A stretch of DNA of 64,000 bases from Sycon ciliatum (taxonomy: Eukaryota > Porifera > Calcarea > Leucosolenida > Sycettidae), in assembly GCF_964019385.1 (NCBI RefSeq), contig NC_088655.1, positions 3,992,564 through 4,056,563 of the forward strand, given 5' to 3'. Under the pieces are notes generated by a model. The model searched no databases and was not told the DNA's origin. It saw only the letters and a list, made by a program, of their open reading frames with translations. Of this stretch, positions 20,650 to 31,483 are shown in pieces (the stretch's first letter is position 1; each line of letters starts with the position of its first letter). A program made the translations under genes and the position numbers.

Positions 20650-20734
20650 GTACAGTGCTGGCAACTGAAATCCGACCCCCTTGACGGTGCGGCGCGCCGC
20701 CATGGGGGCTGGATTTCAGTTGCCAGAACTGTAC
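20650..20734. repeat. 85-bp hairpin (MITE-like), unit 2
   Basis: Inverted arms: ctggcaactgaaatcc followed by a C-run on the left, and a G-run followed by ggatttcagttgccag on the right. The centre is GC-rich (ggcgcgcc). The outer bases gatgtacagt and actgtacatc extend the pairing. The same element is at 59800-59884 in unit 5 and missing from units 1, 3 and 4. It lies about 750 bp before the A gene. It may be a miniature transposon; no duplicated target is resolved. Confidence 0.8.
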
Positions 20735-21061
20735 ATCACTACATGTACATGTGTGAGTGTGTGAGCTGGGCAATCCCGACAATGGAGTGCAAATCATTCA
20801 TTCCATCACCTGGCCCGCTAAACAAATGCTGCACTTACTTTCCGGCACACTTATTACGGAGGCTTCATACGTCCACTTCTGAGTGATTAATGTCAATGTG
20901 TCACTGTCAAGTCGATCAATCGTCTGTTTGCCCAGCTTCTGAGCATGCAGTTAAATCAGAGAGTACCCGAGTAGATGTGCACGAAGTCAAGTGCTTCAGT
21001 GCATCCAATACATATAGTGGATTCAGTCACTCAGACTGGATTAGGAGCAAAGTGGGTGAGA

Positions 21062-21205
21062 ATGACTGCCTATTTGGTTGTGCTTGATGATAAACCAAGT
21101 ACTAGCAGAATGTTTACCCACTGGACTTGTCCAGGTTCTACTATCCCTCGACTCGCGCTTCTCTATTTGCTGAAACATGCAACTCGGAAGGCAATAATTC
21201 ATTGA
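21062..21205 (+). other. Short open frame upstream of A2 (47 codons)
   Basis: Counterpart of the frame at 8297: same ends (MTAYLVVLDD, RKAIIH), one codon shorter, middle diverged. Low confidence that it is translated. Confidence 0.25.
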
Positions 21206-21285
21206 ATTCATTTTTTTGGCACACTGACAATATGAACCTGAGAGAAAGCACCATTTCAGAAAATCCCGTCTACACGAAAACCGCC

Positions 21286-21293
21286 TATAAAAG
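21286..21293 (+). promoter_or_regulatory. TATA box of A2
   Basis: TATAAAAG, 111-118 bp before the ATG, with the conserved following bases atgagcaccaatt. This is the unit 2/5 variant of the A promoter. Confidence 0.7.
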
Positions 21294-21403
21294 ATGAGCA
21301 CCAATTCTACTAACGGCAGAACAGTTCCGACAGCCTCAACAGTTTGTTCGCAGCATTTCTTTCGACTATCCGAATTTCATTGAGATCAAATCTTCTCATA
21401 AAA

Positions 21404-22057
21404 ATGGCCCCGACTGCGTTACTGTCAGTGTCTTCCACGGACTATTACAGTAACTATGAGCCCGTATCGTTCTTTGTAGTTTTCTTCCAGGCCATTCTGT
21501 ATATTGCCTCCAATGGAGAGATTCGCGTCAATGCAGACTGTGCCACGTCGAGAAGTACAGGACCCCAGGGTTTGCGCAGGATGTGTGAGACACAGGACGA
21601 CGGCAGAATACTATGCCTGTACGCCGCTGCATCAGGAAAGCAATTTCTAGCTATGAACCCCAAGACCGGAATGCTGACCACCGCCCGGATAACTCAAGAA
21701 AAGCCTACAACTACTCCATCTGAAGATGATATATGCCTTTGGTTCGAAGAGCAACGTATGACCAACACTACGATTACAACAAGACGGATTATTGGTTGCC
21801 CATCCAGCACCCGCCATGAGCTCTCTTTCGATGGGAGTATCATCACTGCCGACGGTATCTGCTCAAACGTTGGACGACGCCCATTCTCCCAGCGGCGAAG
21901 CACCAGCAATAAGATTACCAACTCGCGACGCAGCCAAATCAATGTAGGACCCAGGAGGATCATACTTTGCTCGGATACGTCGGCGATAAAGGCCAACTGT
22001 CCGGGGGTACTCCAGGAATCATATCCACTTCACTGGTTGGCCTGTAACCACTCCTAA
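21404..22057 (+). CDS. A2: FGF-like beta-trefoil protein
   Basis: 217 residues, intact. It belongs to the A subtype with ASNGE at 35-39 (shared with A5) where A1, A3 and A4 have NSNGE. Residue 66 is Asp, 106 Ser, 120 Thr and 151 Gly; residue 186 is Ile instead of Ser, just before Cys-189. All nine cysteines and the terminal CNHS are kept. The sequon NTT at 121-123 is present as in all A proteins. It sits between the hairpin element upstream and the 241-bp insertion downstream. Confidence 0.8.
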   Translation: MAPTALLSVSSTDYYSNYEPVSFFVVFFQAILYIASNGEIRVNADCATSRSTGPQGLRRMCETQDDGRILCLYAAASGKQFLAMNPKTGMLTTARITQEKPTTTPSEDDICLWFEEQRMTNTTITTRRIIGCPSSTRHELSFDGSIITADGICSNVGRRPFSQRRSTSNKITNSRRSQINVGPRRIILCSDTSAIKANCPGVLQESYPLHWLACNHS

Positions 22058-23089
22058 ATCAGATCGAAATCACAAATCTTCGTGTCGACAAGGATTTTAA
22101 GATATCAATATTTATTTATTCTATTCTATGAAATGACATTGATTATAATTATATCATTTAGCTCCAATATATTATACATTTCACTTTAGTTCACCTCCCT
22201 TATCTCATGATTGTACAGTGTACTATTTACTTGGCAATATCACGGTATTGGTTGTGTTTTGCCTCTGCCTTGACATTTCTATAGATTGAAGAAAGAATTT
22301 ATCACTAGATAATCCAACTTGCCTGTATTATTAATTTATCATTAGAGTATATTTATGGTCATAGTCGGCTGGATATACACGGATACGCGAAGTGCAATAT
22401 TTTATAGTCGTTACTGCATGAACATATATACGCTACGAACAATTATCCACAGTACTATCAATATAAAATCTACTTGTGCTTGTAGATGTATTTCAGTATT
22501 TATTTATCTTAAATAACTGTATTCTATCTCTACTACTACTAGTCTTTGACTTACAAAGCATATATTATCATTGTATGTGGTGTCATTTCGCATTGTTGTC
22601 AAAAGATTATCCTGACCTGTGATATGGCTTTGGAGAGATGTTGCCCTCATACAGCGCGAAATATCGCCCCTCGGATGCTTAGCTAGTAATCAACGTGAAA
22701 AAGACGATTAACACATTGACACGAGTTATGAAGCAACTATTCACGACTGTAACAAGATGACAAGCAGTCAGAAATGTGATAACAGAGCACAATACTGAGA
22801 GGCCATGGCTGGAAATGTTTGAGATACAGTGTAGGTCTCAGGTAGTTAAATTTCTCAGAAGCCATGCCAGTTTTGTGCCTTGGCATTGTGTTTAACACAC
22901 AATTCTTGCCTACTTGTATATGGTGAGCAATACCCTATTGTCTCCCGAAAAATGCCGAAAAGAACAGATTCTCAAAATTTTATATTGGGAAACTGATCTC
23001 TCTTTCTCGTCTACCAGCATGATGTGTGAAGTTTGCATGCCGTTATCCTTGTTTGCAGTCTTCAAGCAACAACACACTATAATCATTTA

Positions 23090-23330
23090 CTCAATCTGCG
23101 GACAGAACTGTTTCCTCCTTTGTGGACTCGTGAGCGCAGCACAGAGGAAATGAGGCTGAACCTGATAGCAATGGAAATAAAAATTTCCAATCAGGCCCGA
23201 ACGTACCTTGCCAGAGTGCTCAAACTGACAAATCAGTGAGCTCTGAGCTCTGAGCTCTGAGCTCTGAGCTCTGAGCTCTGAGCTCTGAGCTCTAATTTCT
23301 GCATAACGCAAACAGCAAAGGCACTACCCC
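23090..23330 (+). mobile_element. 241-bp insertion with 14-bp target duplication
   Basis: actataatcattta stands at 23076-23089 and 23331-23344, and once in the other units, so this is a clean insertion private to unit 2. Its sequence is not recognised. It contains a 7-bp satellite near the right end, which could be a retroposon tail repeat. Confidence 0.8.
23238..23293. repeat. (GAGCTCT)8 minisatellite
   Basis: Exactly eight perfect copies of gagctct in 56 bp, inside the 241-bp insertion. Each copy contains the palindrome GAGCTC. Confidence 0.95.
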
Positions 23331-24536
23331 ACTATAATCATTTATATATTTGGATACAAGAAAACAATTATTGATAGAAACACAAGCAATCGACCCACGT
23401 CACTTGTAAACATTATCTACGCCACTCGTTTGCCGTCATTGCGATAGCCGGTACGTCGGAAGGACCTGACAGCATTATAAGTGAATGCATAAAAAAACAT
23501 TTACCACATGATCTCCTTCCCGTGAGAGCCCGCTCTTCTCGACCATGACTTGGCCGTCCACCAGTGAATCCACCAGCATCGACACACTCATACGCTACTA
23601 CTAAGCCACGTCCACTTGAGAGCGTCTCGCTTGACTCTTCCCCGTCAAGGAGCGCTGATGAGCGCTTATGACCTGTCTGGAAAAACTGTGTACCTGAGGA
23701 GTGATTGAAGACGGTCCCTGTCGCTAAACTGACTATCAGCAACAGCAGCTGTGTCAACAGAATGGACAGCACAACGGAACCTGGACCGCCTGTTGCTGAA
23801 AAGGAACTGATTATAGTATCTACTTCGAAGTAGTAAATAGCATCAACCTCCCATTGCCGCCAATTTTTTTCAAAAAGATTAATCATGATGTGCAAGGATA
23901 GACTCGGATGGAAAGCAAAGGTTTCATTTCCAGTAAAGAAATGACCAAGGAACTACAAATTACGCTATAATATCCAGCAACACCATTAGGGGCTCAACAA
24001 TCAGCTCACGTGACACCCATTTTCTTAGCAGGTGTGAAAATCAGTACTAGTCAGGTGTGAGTATCATAAGTATGTACGATGTGCAGCGCCATTCATCACA
24101 CACTTAGACCCACAAAATTGACCTTCCGCCCTGCTTCAGGCTAGATTACCCACTAGAATCATTATTGAGAATCCTGCATTTAAACGAATGAAGCTGTGCA
24201 TTTTTAATGGCAGGTAGCTTTCCGGCAGATTGCGCTTCAATGCACGAATGATTTCTAGGATTTTGCTTGTTTACATCATAATGATGTGACGACCATCGCC
24301 AACTGAAAAAAGTTATTCGGTTCCTCGACGAAAGTGCCGAGTGCCTAATATAGAAGCGGACAAGTTAACAAAAAGACGCTTCATCTACATTGTACTTGTA
24401 GCCCAATCAACTACTGGCACTGCTCGTAGAGCATGAGCAGGTTGTACAGAGGTATTTTTCAGTTTGAGTAATTCAGTATCCGTTCAAAATCAATCCTGGT
24501 GAAATGGTGAAAAAGTAGAATTGAAACCTTCCAAGA

Positions 24537-25379
24537 CCCTTTTATGTTCATAACATATGCAGAAGGCACAATGCGCAAGATCAGGGAAAGATGCACAATT
24601 CGCTCACCAATGCCTGCTCCAACAACGCAGTACGCTGACGATACTACTCTGCATAACCGAAATGACGATGAGGCGAAGGCTCTTGTTGCTGAGAGTGAAC
24701 CTATATTTAACGAAGACAACCTCAAGCTCAATACACAGAAAACTGAATATGTTGATGTTACAAGAAACAGCGACGAATGGAGATCAATCAAACTCCTGGG
24801 TTCTCTATTGGGCTCTGCAGAAGACGTGGACATGAGAATCTCAAAAGCAAACAGGGCGTTTGGTTCGATTTCTTGGAGACGGCATTCCTTTCAATCCAGA
24901 TTGTGTATGTTTAACTGCCTCATAATGCCGATCCTTCTATACAATTGCGGATTGTGGACTCTGTCCAAATTGCTGAAGGACAAACTGGACAAATGGCAAC
25001 GGAGGAAGCTACGCGTACTGCTGCAGATTGTCTACCCGCAACGCATCACCAATAACAACTTATACACAGAAACAAAACAATCTCCAGGCAGGCTGCTGTG
25101 GTTTGGCCATATGGTGCGAGAGGGTCCGGAATCCGCCTCGTTCCAAGCACTGGAGCTATCAATCAACACAAACGACATAAAAAACCCGTGGCCGTCCGCC
25201 ATTGCGGTGGATAGATAGGATTTGGCACGACCTGTATGCAGCGGATCTCTCCGTGGAGAGCGCTCTCCAAGCTGCAGGAGATAGACTAACTTGGCTTGAC
25301 ACTGTTGACAGATGCGTCGACTCTGCTCCTGTCTAACAGGTTCAGGGAAGATGCGAGCTGTGTATATTATTATTATTAT
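24537..25379 (+). mobile_element. RTE-like LINE, strongly 5'-truncated, unit 2
   Basis: 843 bp inserted into sequence that is continuous in units 1 and 3 (accttccaagatactttgaa). A short duplication caaga flanks it (24532-24536 and 25380-25384). It keeps the end of the reverse transcriptase and the C-terminal region, then a (TAT)n tail at about 25364-25379. It is related to, but clearly diverged from, the unit 4 LINE at 41857-44549. Confidence 0.88.
24544..25340 (+). pseudogene. RTE-like reverse transcriptase fragment
   Basis: The frame opens with MFITYAEGTMRKIRE, has QYADDTTLH (catalytic Asp pair), then LPILLYNCGLWTLSK-type sequence and LLWFGHMVREGPES. Compared with the unit 4 relative it lacks about six residues before LLWFGH. 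A one-base shift after NTNDIKN (about 25185-25195) moves RGRPPLRWIDR into the next frame, where it runs on to CVDSAPV and a stop near 25337. Confidence 0.85.
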
Positions 25380-25743
25380 CAAGATACTTTGAAGTACATT
25401 GTGATACCACACATGTAAAGCACCATCATCCAACTTGCAAGGGGAAAATCAAGATAATCCGGGTTCGGGACTGGTCTATACTGTGTCATATCAATAAGAA
25501 TTGGTCATCAAGAAGTATTCGGAGAATATAGCAAATAGTGCAACACGCTGGTTTATTGAAATACTGCACGAGACTATTGTTACTCAGCGAAGGTTCTGTA
25601 GTGTATATGAAGCAACTATCCACGAATGTAACAAGATCAATAAATATAGCCAATCTTCTCTTTTGCTAATAAATATAGGGTATAGATAGTAAAATATGCA
25701 TAGCATAAATATAACAGGGAATATATGCGAACAGCGCTCAAAG

Positions 25744-26400
25744 TTAGGAGTGATTACAAGCCGACCAGTTGAGATGGTAAGATTCCCGTAGTACACCTGG
25801 GCAGGTAGATTTAATGCTTGTCGTGTCGGTGCAGATTCTCGGCCTTGCTGGACCGATCTGGACTTGACTTCTTCTGCTGCTGGTTGTCTTGTTCTGTGTG
25901 CTACGTCTCTGGGAGAAGGGACGTCTGGTGGCAGTCGAAGAGCAGATGCTGGACACACTGACCATACTTCCTTCGAATGAGAGTTCGTGACGCGTGCTGG
26001 AGGGGCATCCAATGATTCTCTTAGTGAACACAGGCGTGTTGGGAACGCTTTGCTCCTCGAACCAAAGGCAGAGTTCTTCTTGACCTGGACTAGTCTTTGG
26101 TTTGTCCTGAGTGATTCGAGTAGTGGTCAGCATACCAGTTTTGGGGTCCATGGCAAGAAAATGTTCTCCAGATGCAGCCGCATACAGACACAGCTTCTTC
26201 CCATTGTCCCTTGTCTCACACACCCTCCGCATACCGTCTGGCCCTCCGTTACGTGATTGCTTGCAGTCAGGATTCACACGAAGCTCGCCATTGGACGCGA
26301 TATACATCACAGCTTGGAAGAAAACAACGAAAAAGGATACCTGGTCTGAATTTTTGAAGTAGCTCGTTTCTGACACTGACTGTACTGTAGTTTGGGCCAT
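25744..26400 (-). CDS. B2: FGF-like beta-trefoil protein, B subtype
   Basis: 218 residues, intact, starting MAQTTVQS. Differences from other B copies: Gln at 20 (others Pro), Val at 60, Arg at 64, Lys at 102, Met at 145, Ser at 150, and His in ESYHLNW near 209. All nine cysteines are kept. Its 5' flank (cgttggagcaggacttggaa on plus) is the B2/B4/B5 type and differs from that of B1 and B3. Confidence 0.8.
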   Translation of the reverse strand: MAQTTVQSVSETSYFKNSDQVSFFVVFFQAVMYIASNGELRVNPDCKQSRNGGPDGMRRVCETRDNGKKLCLYAAASGEHFLAMDPKTGMLTTTRITQDKPKTSPGQEELCLWFEEQSVPNTPVFTKRIIGCPSSTRHELSFEGSMVSVSSICSSTATRRPFSQRRSTQNKTTSSRRSQVQIGPARPRICTDTTSIKSTCPGVLRESYHLNWSACNHS

Positions 26401-26537
26401 TTCAAACAGACGTTGGAGCAGGACTTGGAAAAGGAAGGATATAATATTAGTTATACGTTAGCAAATATTTTCTCTCTCTGAGCTGGTTAATACTGGAAGA
26501 AGAGAAACTGTTCTGATCTTCCAGTACCTTTGAACTT

Positions 26538-26545
26538 CTTTTATA
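26538..26545 (-). promoter_or_regulatory. TATA box of B2
   Basis: TATAAAAG on the minus strand, about 140 bp before the ATG. Confidence 0.7.
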
Positions 26546-27660
26546 GTAGATTCTGTCGCTTGCCTCTGCGTGGAGGTGAGTGTTTTCTTTCGTTTTTTTA
26601 GCCTTCCGGTAGAATCATGTGTGAATTCGATTGACATTATGACCCTCATGAGCCAGTATGTTCCTGCAAATACAACATCGTGTGTAGCGTATGAGACGAC
26701 TCAGTAGAATGTGAGGCAACAGAGCTGCATGCTACTATGGCAGTTTCAGCTGTGGTTAGTGTGGCTGTCCATTGTTTATTGATCTATCTGTAATACCAAT
26801 AGTGCCCCTTCTCTTGTAACTAAATGCTTGTATGCACTGCGTTACGTGTCCTCGTGCGGGTTGGGAGTCGGGAAGGAAGGAAGTGGGCAAACAGGCACCT
26901 TTCTGAGTGATTGATTCCACGTTACCACGACGATGTGCATCCATCTTAGTTCCATCGTTCTAAAGCAGTGTAAATGTACGTATACATGTACATTCGAGAG
27001 ACGTCTCTGTAGTCAAAGATATGATAAGCAGCACTCATTGAAGACCAGAACCCGAATATATGATGCGCTTATCCGATTATCGCACCATCAGGCTTTGCAC
27101 AGTCTGAATAGACAGACTATAAGGCTCTGCACTTACTGGCGTTGAATCTGTGCTGTCTTCGTCTGACAGCAGGACGACGTGCTGTTTGATTGTACCAAGT
27201 GCAGCACCTGTAGTGTAGTGTCACTATCAATCACTGTTGAGTGTCAATGAGTGTCGAAATCTCCAAATAGTGTAGACTTTGCCTGTAACTGCTCCTACAG
27301 CCTGTACCGGTGTTGTTTTCTCAACTGCCATAATTACTTCCTATCGCCTAGTCATACCCTGCAGTTTGCTTAGTTGACTATTGATTCAATTTACTCGACT
27401 GTACTCTCTCTGATTTAGAGCTATTACAACATGGCCTAAATAGTTCCTAACTCAATGAGGAGTGTTTGTGGGACCATGCACTCTGAGCGTAACACGAAAA
27501 CTGCAGTGTCGCTTGGGGAGAACATCGAGCTGCGCCCACATGCATATTGCTCCTTCTATTCACCTAGGATTGCGGACATACATGTATCCTAGAGCAGAAT
27601 AAAGAGTACGGCAATAATTGGGAAACATGTATATGTACATAGAAGTACGTTCCGGGTTTA

Positions 27661-30600
27661 AAGTATTGTTTGCCTCACGGAGACCTGGCTGTGCCCATCT
27701 GTTTCCGTGCATGTACCGGGCTATTCCTGTTTTAGAAGAGACAGACCAGCACACGAGAACAGAAATGCACACTCTTTCACTAGAGGATATGGTGGTGTCG
27801 CCGTGCTTGTCCGGACTGATGCTTTTCAACATATTCTCCACAGACCCGACCTGCAGCGTCAGGGCTGTGAATCTACCTGGGTGGAAGTTAAGTCTCAATG
27901 CACCCCTAACCCTATTCTTGTATGTTGCATGTATCGACCCCCTTCCCAAACGGCGGAACAATTGTCCTTCTTCTCGGATATGCTGGTCGATGCTATACAG
28001 TCCTCTTGCTATGACGAGTGTGACTTCTTCCTGACGGGGGATTTTAATGCCAAACATAATGATTGGTGCTCTTCTGACTCCACCTCTACAGCCGGTACCA
28101 ACCTACAGACAGTTTTTTCAATGCTTGGGCTCCAACAACTAGTGAGTTTCCCAACATACACTTCATCAGCGGGTGCCAACTCATGTCTTGACTTGTTGGT
28201 AACCAACAAACCCCGACACGTCCTCTCAGTCGACCACGCAGCTCCTCTTGGCACATCTGATCATCTGCAGGTTGTTTGTACGCTCAACTATGCATCGTGC
28301 TCGACACCACAAGCGACTGCTAAATCGTCCCTCCATCCCCAGGCTCAGTACAGGTATAAACAAGTGCCTACCCGTGTCTCGCAGGTTGTGAATGAAGACT
28401 TGTCTAGGTTGGACTGGTCATTACTTCATCGGCATTCTGATGTTGATGATGCCATTGTCCTGTTTGATGCTTTACTACAGTCAGCATTCCATCGTCATCT
28501 GTTGCCTTACAAAGTTATTCCGCGGACAGGAGACTACATTAGGCCTCGTCCTACTATGCGGGATGCATCCCGACCCTGGATCACTCCGGACCTCAAGTGT
28601 GCTGTGAAACTGAAGCGAGATTTGTATAGCATTTATAGGAAGTATCCAACCAGTGAAAACTTCATTGCCTTTAAGCGCAAGCGTAACGAAGTGAAATGTT
28701 TGTCACGTACCCTCCATCGTCAGTATGTACAGTCGGTTCATGCCACCCTGTCTTCCCATGATCGCCCTAGTCTCCATCAATTTCTCCGCCATCTCCGTAA
28801 GAACTGTAGTCGGGAGCCGATCCGATCAATGACAGCTTCAGACGGCACGGTAGCAACAGATCCCGCAGACATAGCAGACATATTGAACACGCAGTTTACG
28901 TCGTTTGGACTTCCTGACGACCCTACGTGGCCTATACCACCACTCACCCCTTCACCCTCAATACCTGCGTAACTCCTATCATTGTCGACTGGTACAGCCC
29001 AAGTGAGGAAATATCTCCGTAATCTGAAAACTGGCAAGTCCCCTGGTCAAGACGGAATTACCAACGAAGTTTGGAGAGCTCTTGCTCCGTCTGTTGCCTA
29101 TCCTGTGTCAATTATCTTGAATATGTCATTTCGTGAAGGGAAATTCCCAGCCATGTGGAAAACTGCGGTAGTCGTGGCCACCTACAAAAATAGAGGACCA
29201 CGCACCACCCCCAGCAACTATCGCCCTATCTCATTGCTCTCTACTTTATCAAAAGTGTGCGAACGTGTTGTATATGACATCATTTATGATCATGTTCGCA
29301 TTTCACTTTCGCCAGCACAGTCGGGCTTTTGTCGGGGTGACTCCACCAGGTACCAGGTTACCCGCCTCGTGCAAGACATCCACACCGCCCGGAACGCCCA
29401 TAACCATGTTGGTTTAGTTTTCTTCGATCTCGCAAAGGCCTTCGACACTGTTTGGCACAGGGGTCTCTTAGCTAAGCTGCGAACAGTATATCGCATTGAT
29501 GGCAAGGCTATCGGCTGGCTCTCATCGTATCTCTCTAACCGACATCAGCTTGTACGCCTCTCAACTGTGTTATCGGAGCCTTTACCCGTTACTTCTGGAG
29601 TCCCCCAGGGTTCAATCCTTGGGCCACTGCTATTTCTCCTGTATATTAATGACCTCCCCGATATTGCCCCTGGTGTCAGCCTTTTCGCTGACGACACAGC
29701 TCTGCTTTGCTCCAATGCTTGCCCTATACGCCTGCACGAAGCCATGCAAGATAGCATTGGGAAAGTTATAACCTGGATGCATGATTGGAAGTTGCAGCCA
29801 AACGTTGATAAAACGGCAGCTATGTACATTTCCCCTTCTCCCCCTTCCCTGCCACTTTGTTTTCCTTCTTCAAGTGTTGCTATTCATATTGTTGAAGAGC
29901 ATAAGCATCTTGGCGTTATTATTGACTCTAAATTGTCGTGGTCACCCCATGTGCAGTATGTCTGCAAGCGCACAAGCTCCATCCTTGGGGCTCTTCAAGC
30001 CCACTGTAGACATCTTCCTCTTTCTTGCAAACGCTTGTTTTATCGTTGCTATATATTGCCCTTACTTGACTACTGTGATACTGCTTGGTGTGGCATAACT
30101 ACTACTGTATTGAACAAGCTAGAAACCCATAACCGCATGCTCCTTAAAATCTTATTTAGCAAAGATCGTCGCTTTCCCTCCGCTAGTCTTTACGAAATTG
30201 CCAAGATCAGTCCCCTTTCCACTCGACATAAGTACCACCTCTGTGTTCTCATACATAAAATATTACTAAATAAAATACCCTTGCATATGCAGGCTTATAA
30301 TTGGTTCTCCGAAACACGGAATACCCGGAACTCACTCAGTCTCCCACGCGCTGCCTCCACCCTATTCACTAGATCCCCGATCTTTGCTGGCTATGTGTTT
30401 TGGGCAACATTACCAACGCAGGCCAAGACCAGCACGTCGATGGATAATTTTGTTGCTAAAATCTCTGCTCAATTATAGGTTTCATGTATATCCTGCTGGT
30501 TTCTCTCCTCCTTTGCCTTCTTTGCCTCTTACTTCAAAAGAAGTATTTGTATTCTTTTATCTGTTTTACTGCTGTGGTTGGCTTTCACCCTTGTCTCAGT

Positions 30601-30668
30601 TTTATTGGCCGTCATCATGATGTGCCATGAGATAATGATATAAATACAAAAAAAAAAAATACAAAATA
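27661..30668 (+). mobile_element. CR1/Jockey-type LINE, 5'-truncated, unit 3
   Basis: Inserted between host bases that are contiguous in unit 4 (gttccggggttttgattgtg). The element starts inside the endonuclease domain, runs through the reverse transcriptase and ends in an A-rich tail near 30643-30668 (aaaaaaaaaaaatacaaaat). No clear target duplication is visible. It is the same broad family as the unit 1 LINE but a different lineage at protein level. Confidence 0.9.
27662..30478 (+). pseudogene. LINE ORF2 (endonuclease and reverse transcriptase) with one in-frame stop
   Basis: The frame enters at SIVCLTETWLCPS (endonuclease catalytic Glu). It continues through FFLTGDFNAKHNDWCSSDS and LGTSDHLQVVC, then meets TAA at 28970-28972. 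The same frame resumes at once with RKYLRNLKTGKSPGQDGITN, FFDLAKAFDTVWH, SGVPQGSILGPLLFLLYIND and SLFADDTALL, and ends at 30478 after TRSPIFAGYVFWATLP. Apart from the truncated start and that single stop the protein looks complete. Confidence 0.9.
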
Positions 30669-31422
30669 ATTGTGCTGCACGGCCTATTATTGGTCGAATT
30701 CAGTTCTAAAGCTGTGTAACCGTTTTCGGTAGATATCTCAAGTGACGTTAAGTGTGCAATTGAGTGGAGTGCAAGTACATGTGCATGTACATGATTGTGT
30801 TATTGTGAGTTGCGCTTCTTAGTGATAGCATTAACCTCCAAATTTGCGTGTCTCGTGAACCTTTTGCTTGTTTACTGCTGTCGGATATGGCGTTTAGATT
30901 AGTACAATATTGTGGAAATCTTCTTCGATTTAATATTTCATTACTGGAGTATAAACGTAAGTTAGGTTCGTGTGTAATACTGCATGCATGGCCAAGTCAT
31001 AATAGCGCACAAACACGAAATTATAGCTGGGAATGCCTTCTTGAAACGAACAGTTCTATTCCCGGCTCCAAATATACTGAGAATGATCTAGGATGTTTTT
31101 TATTCACCTCTTTGGTCCTCACCACGACATAGTAACAACAGCTTGAATTACAGCCATTCAATCCTCGCTTACCTATAAACTGTTTTATATACATGTATAA
31201 TTTTTACAAGATACAATGTAAGTATTTAAAACCAACCCCAGTACACCCTCATACTACTAGCGTTACATGTAAACATATCCACATTTACACGTACATGTAC
31301 ACGTACATTGTATGTACAGTAAACTCATATCCACTAGGACCGAGTCAAGCCTTGACACGCAACAAAGGTCATTGTGCCATCTAGTATGCCGATTGTCACT
31401 CTGAAAGTGCCCAATTGAATCT

Positions 31423-31483
31423 ACATTGTACATGTACATGTATACGGACATGTACATGTACATGTACATGTGCTGTACATGTA
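31423..31483. repeat. TACATG microsatellite
   Basis: Interrupted run of acatgt and tacatg units over about 60 bp. The equivalent place in unit 1 (about 1232-1260) has a much shorter run. Confidence 0.9.

Larger units (their letters stand above)
23010..23665 (+). mobile_element. Old Penelope-like fossil, unit 2
   Basis: Orthologous to 13665-14075 and split by the 241-bp insertion at 23090-23330. Recognisable blocks are TSLVNIIYATR, RHCDSRYVGRT and GRPPVNPPAS, in different frames with several breaks. Confidence 0.7.
16721..27242. repeat. Duplicon unit 2
   Basis: Starts at the recurring edge gtcaacgagtgtcgaaatct. It contains A2, B2, a palindromic Penelope remnant, a 241-bp insertion and a truncated RTE-like LINE; without these the core is about 8.6 kb. 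Its left half and A gene are closest to unit 5. Stretches 16721-17472, 18360-20640, 22058-23000 and 26550-27242 show no supported gene. Confidence 0.85.

Noticed and set aside
23238-23293. Possible CRISPR-like direct repeats
   Set aside because: Seven-base perfect tandem units without spacers; a minisatellite in a eukaryotic context.
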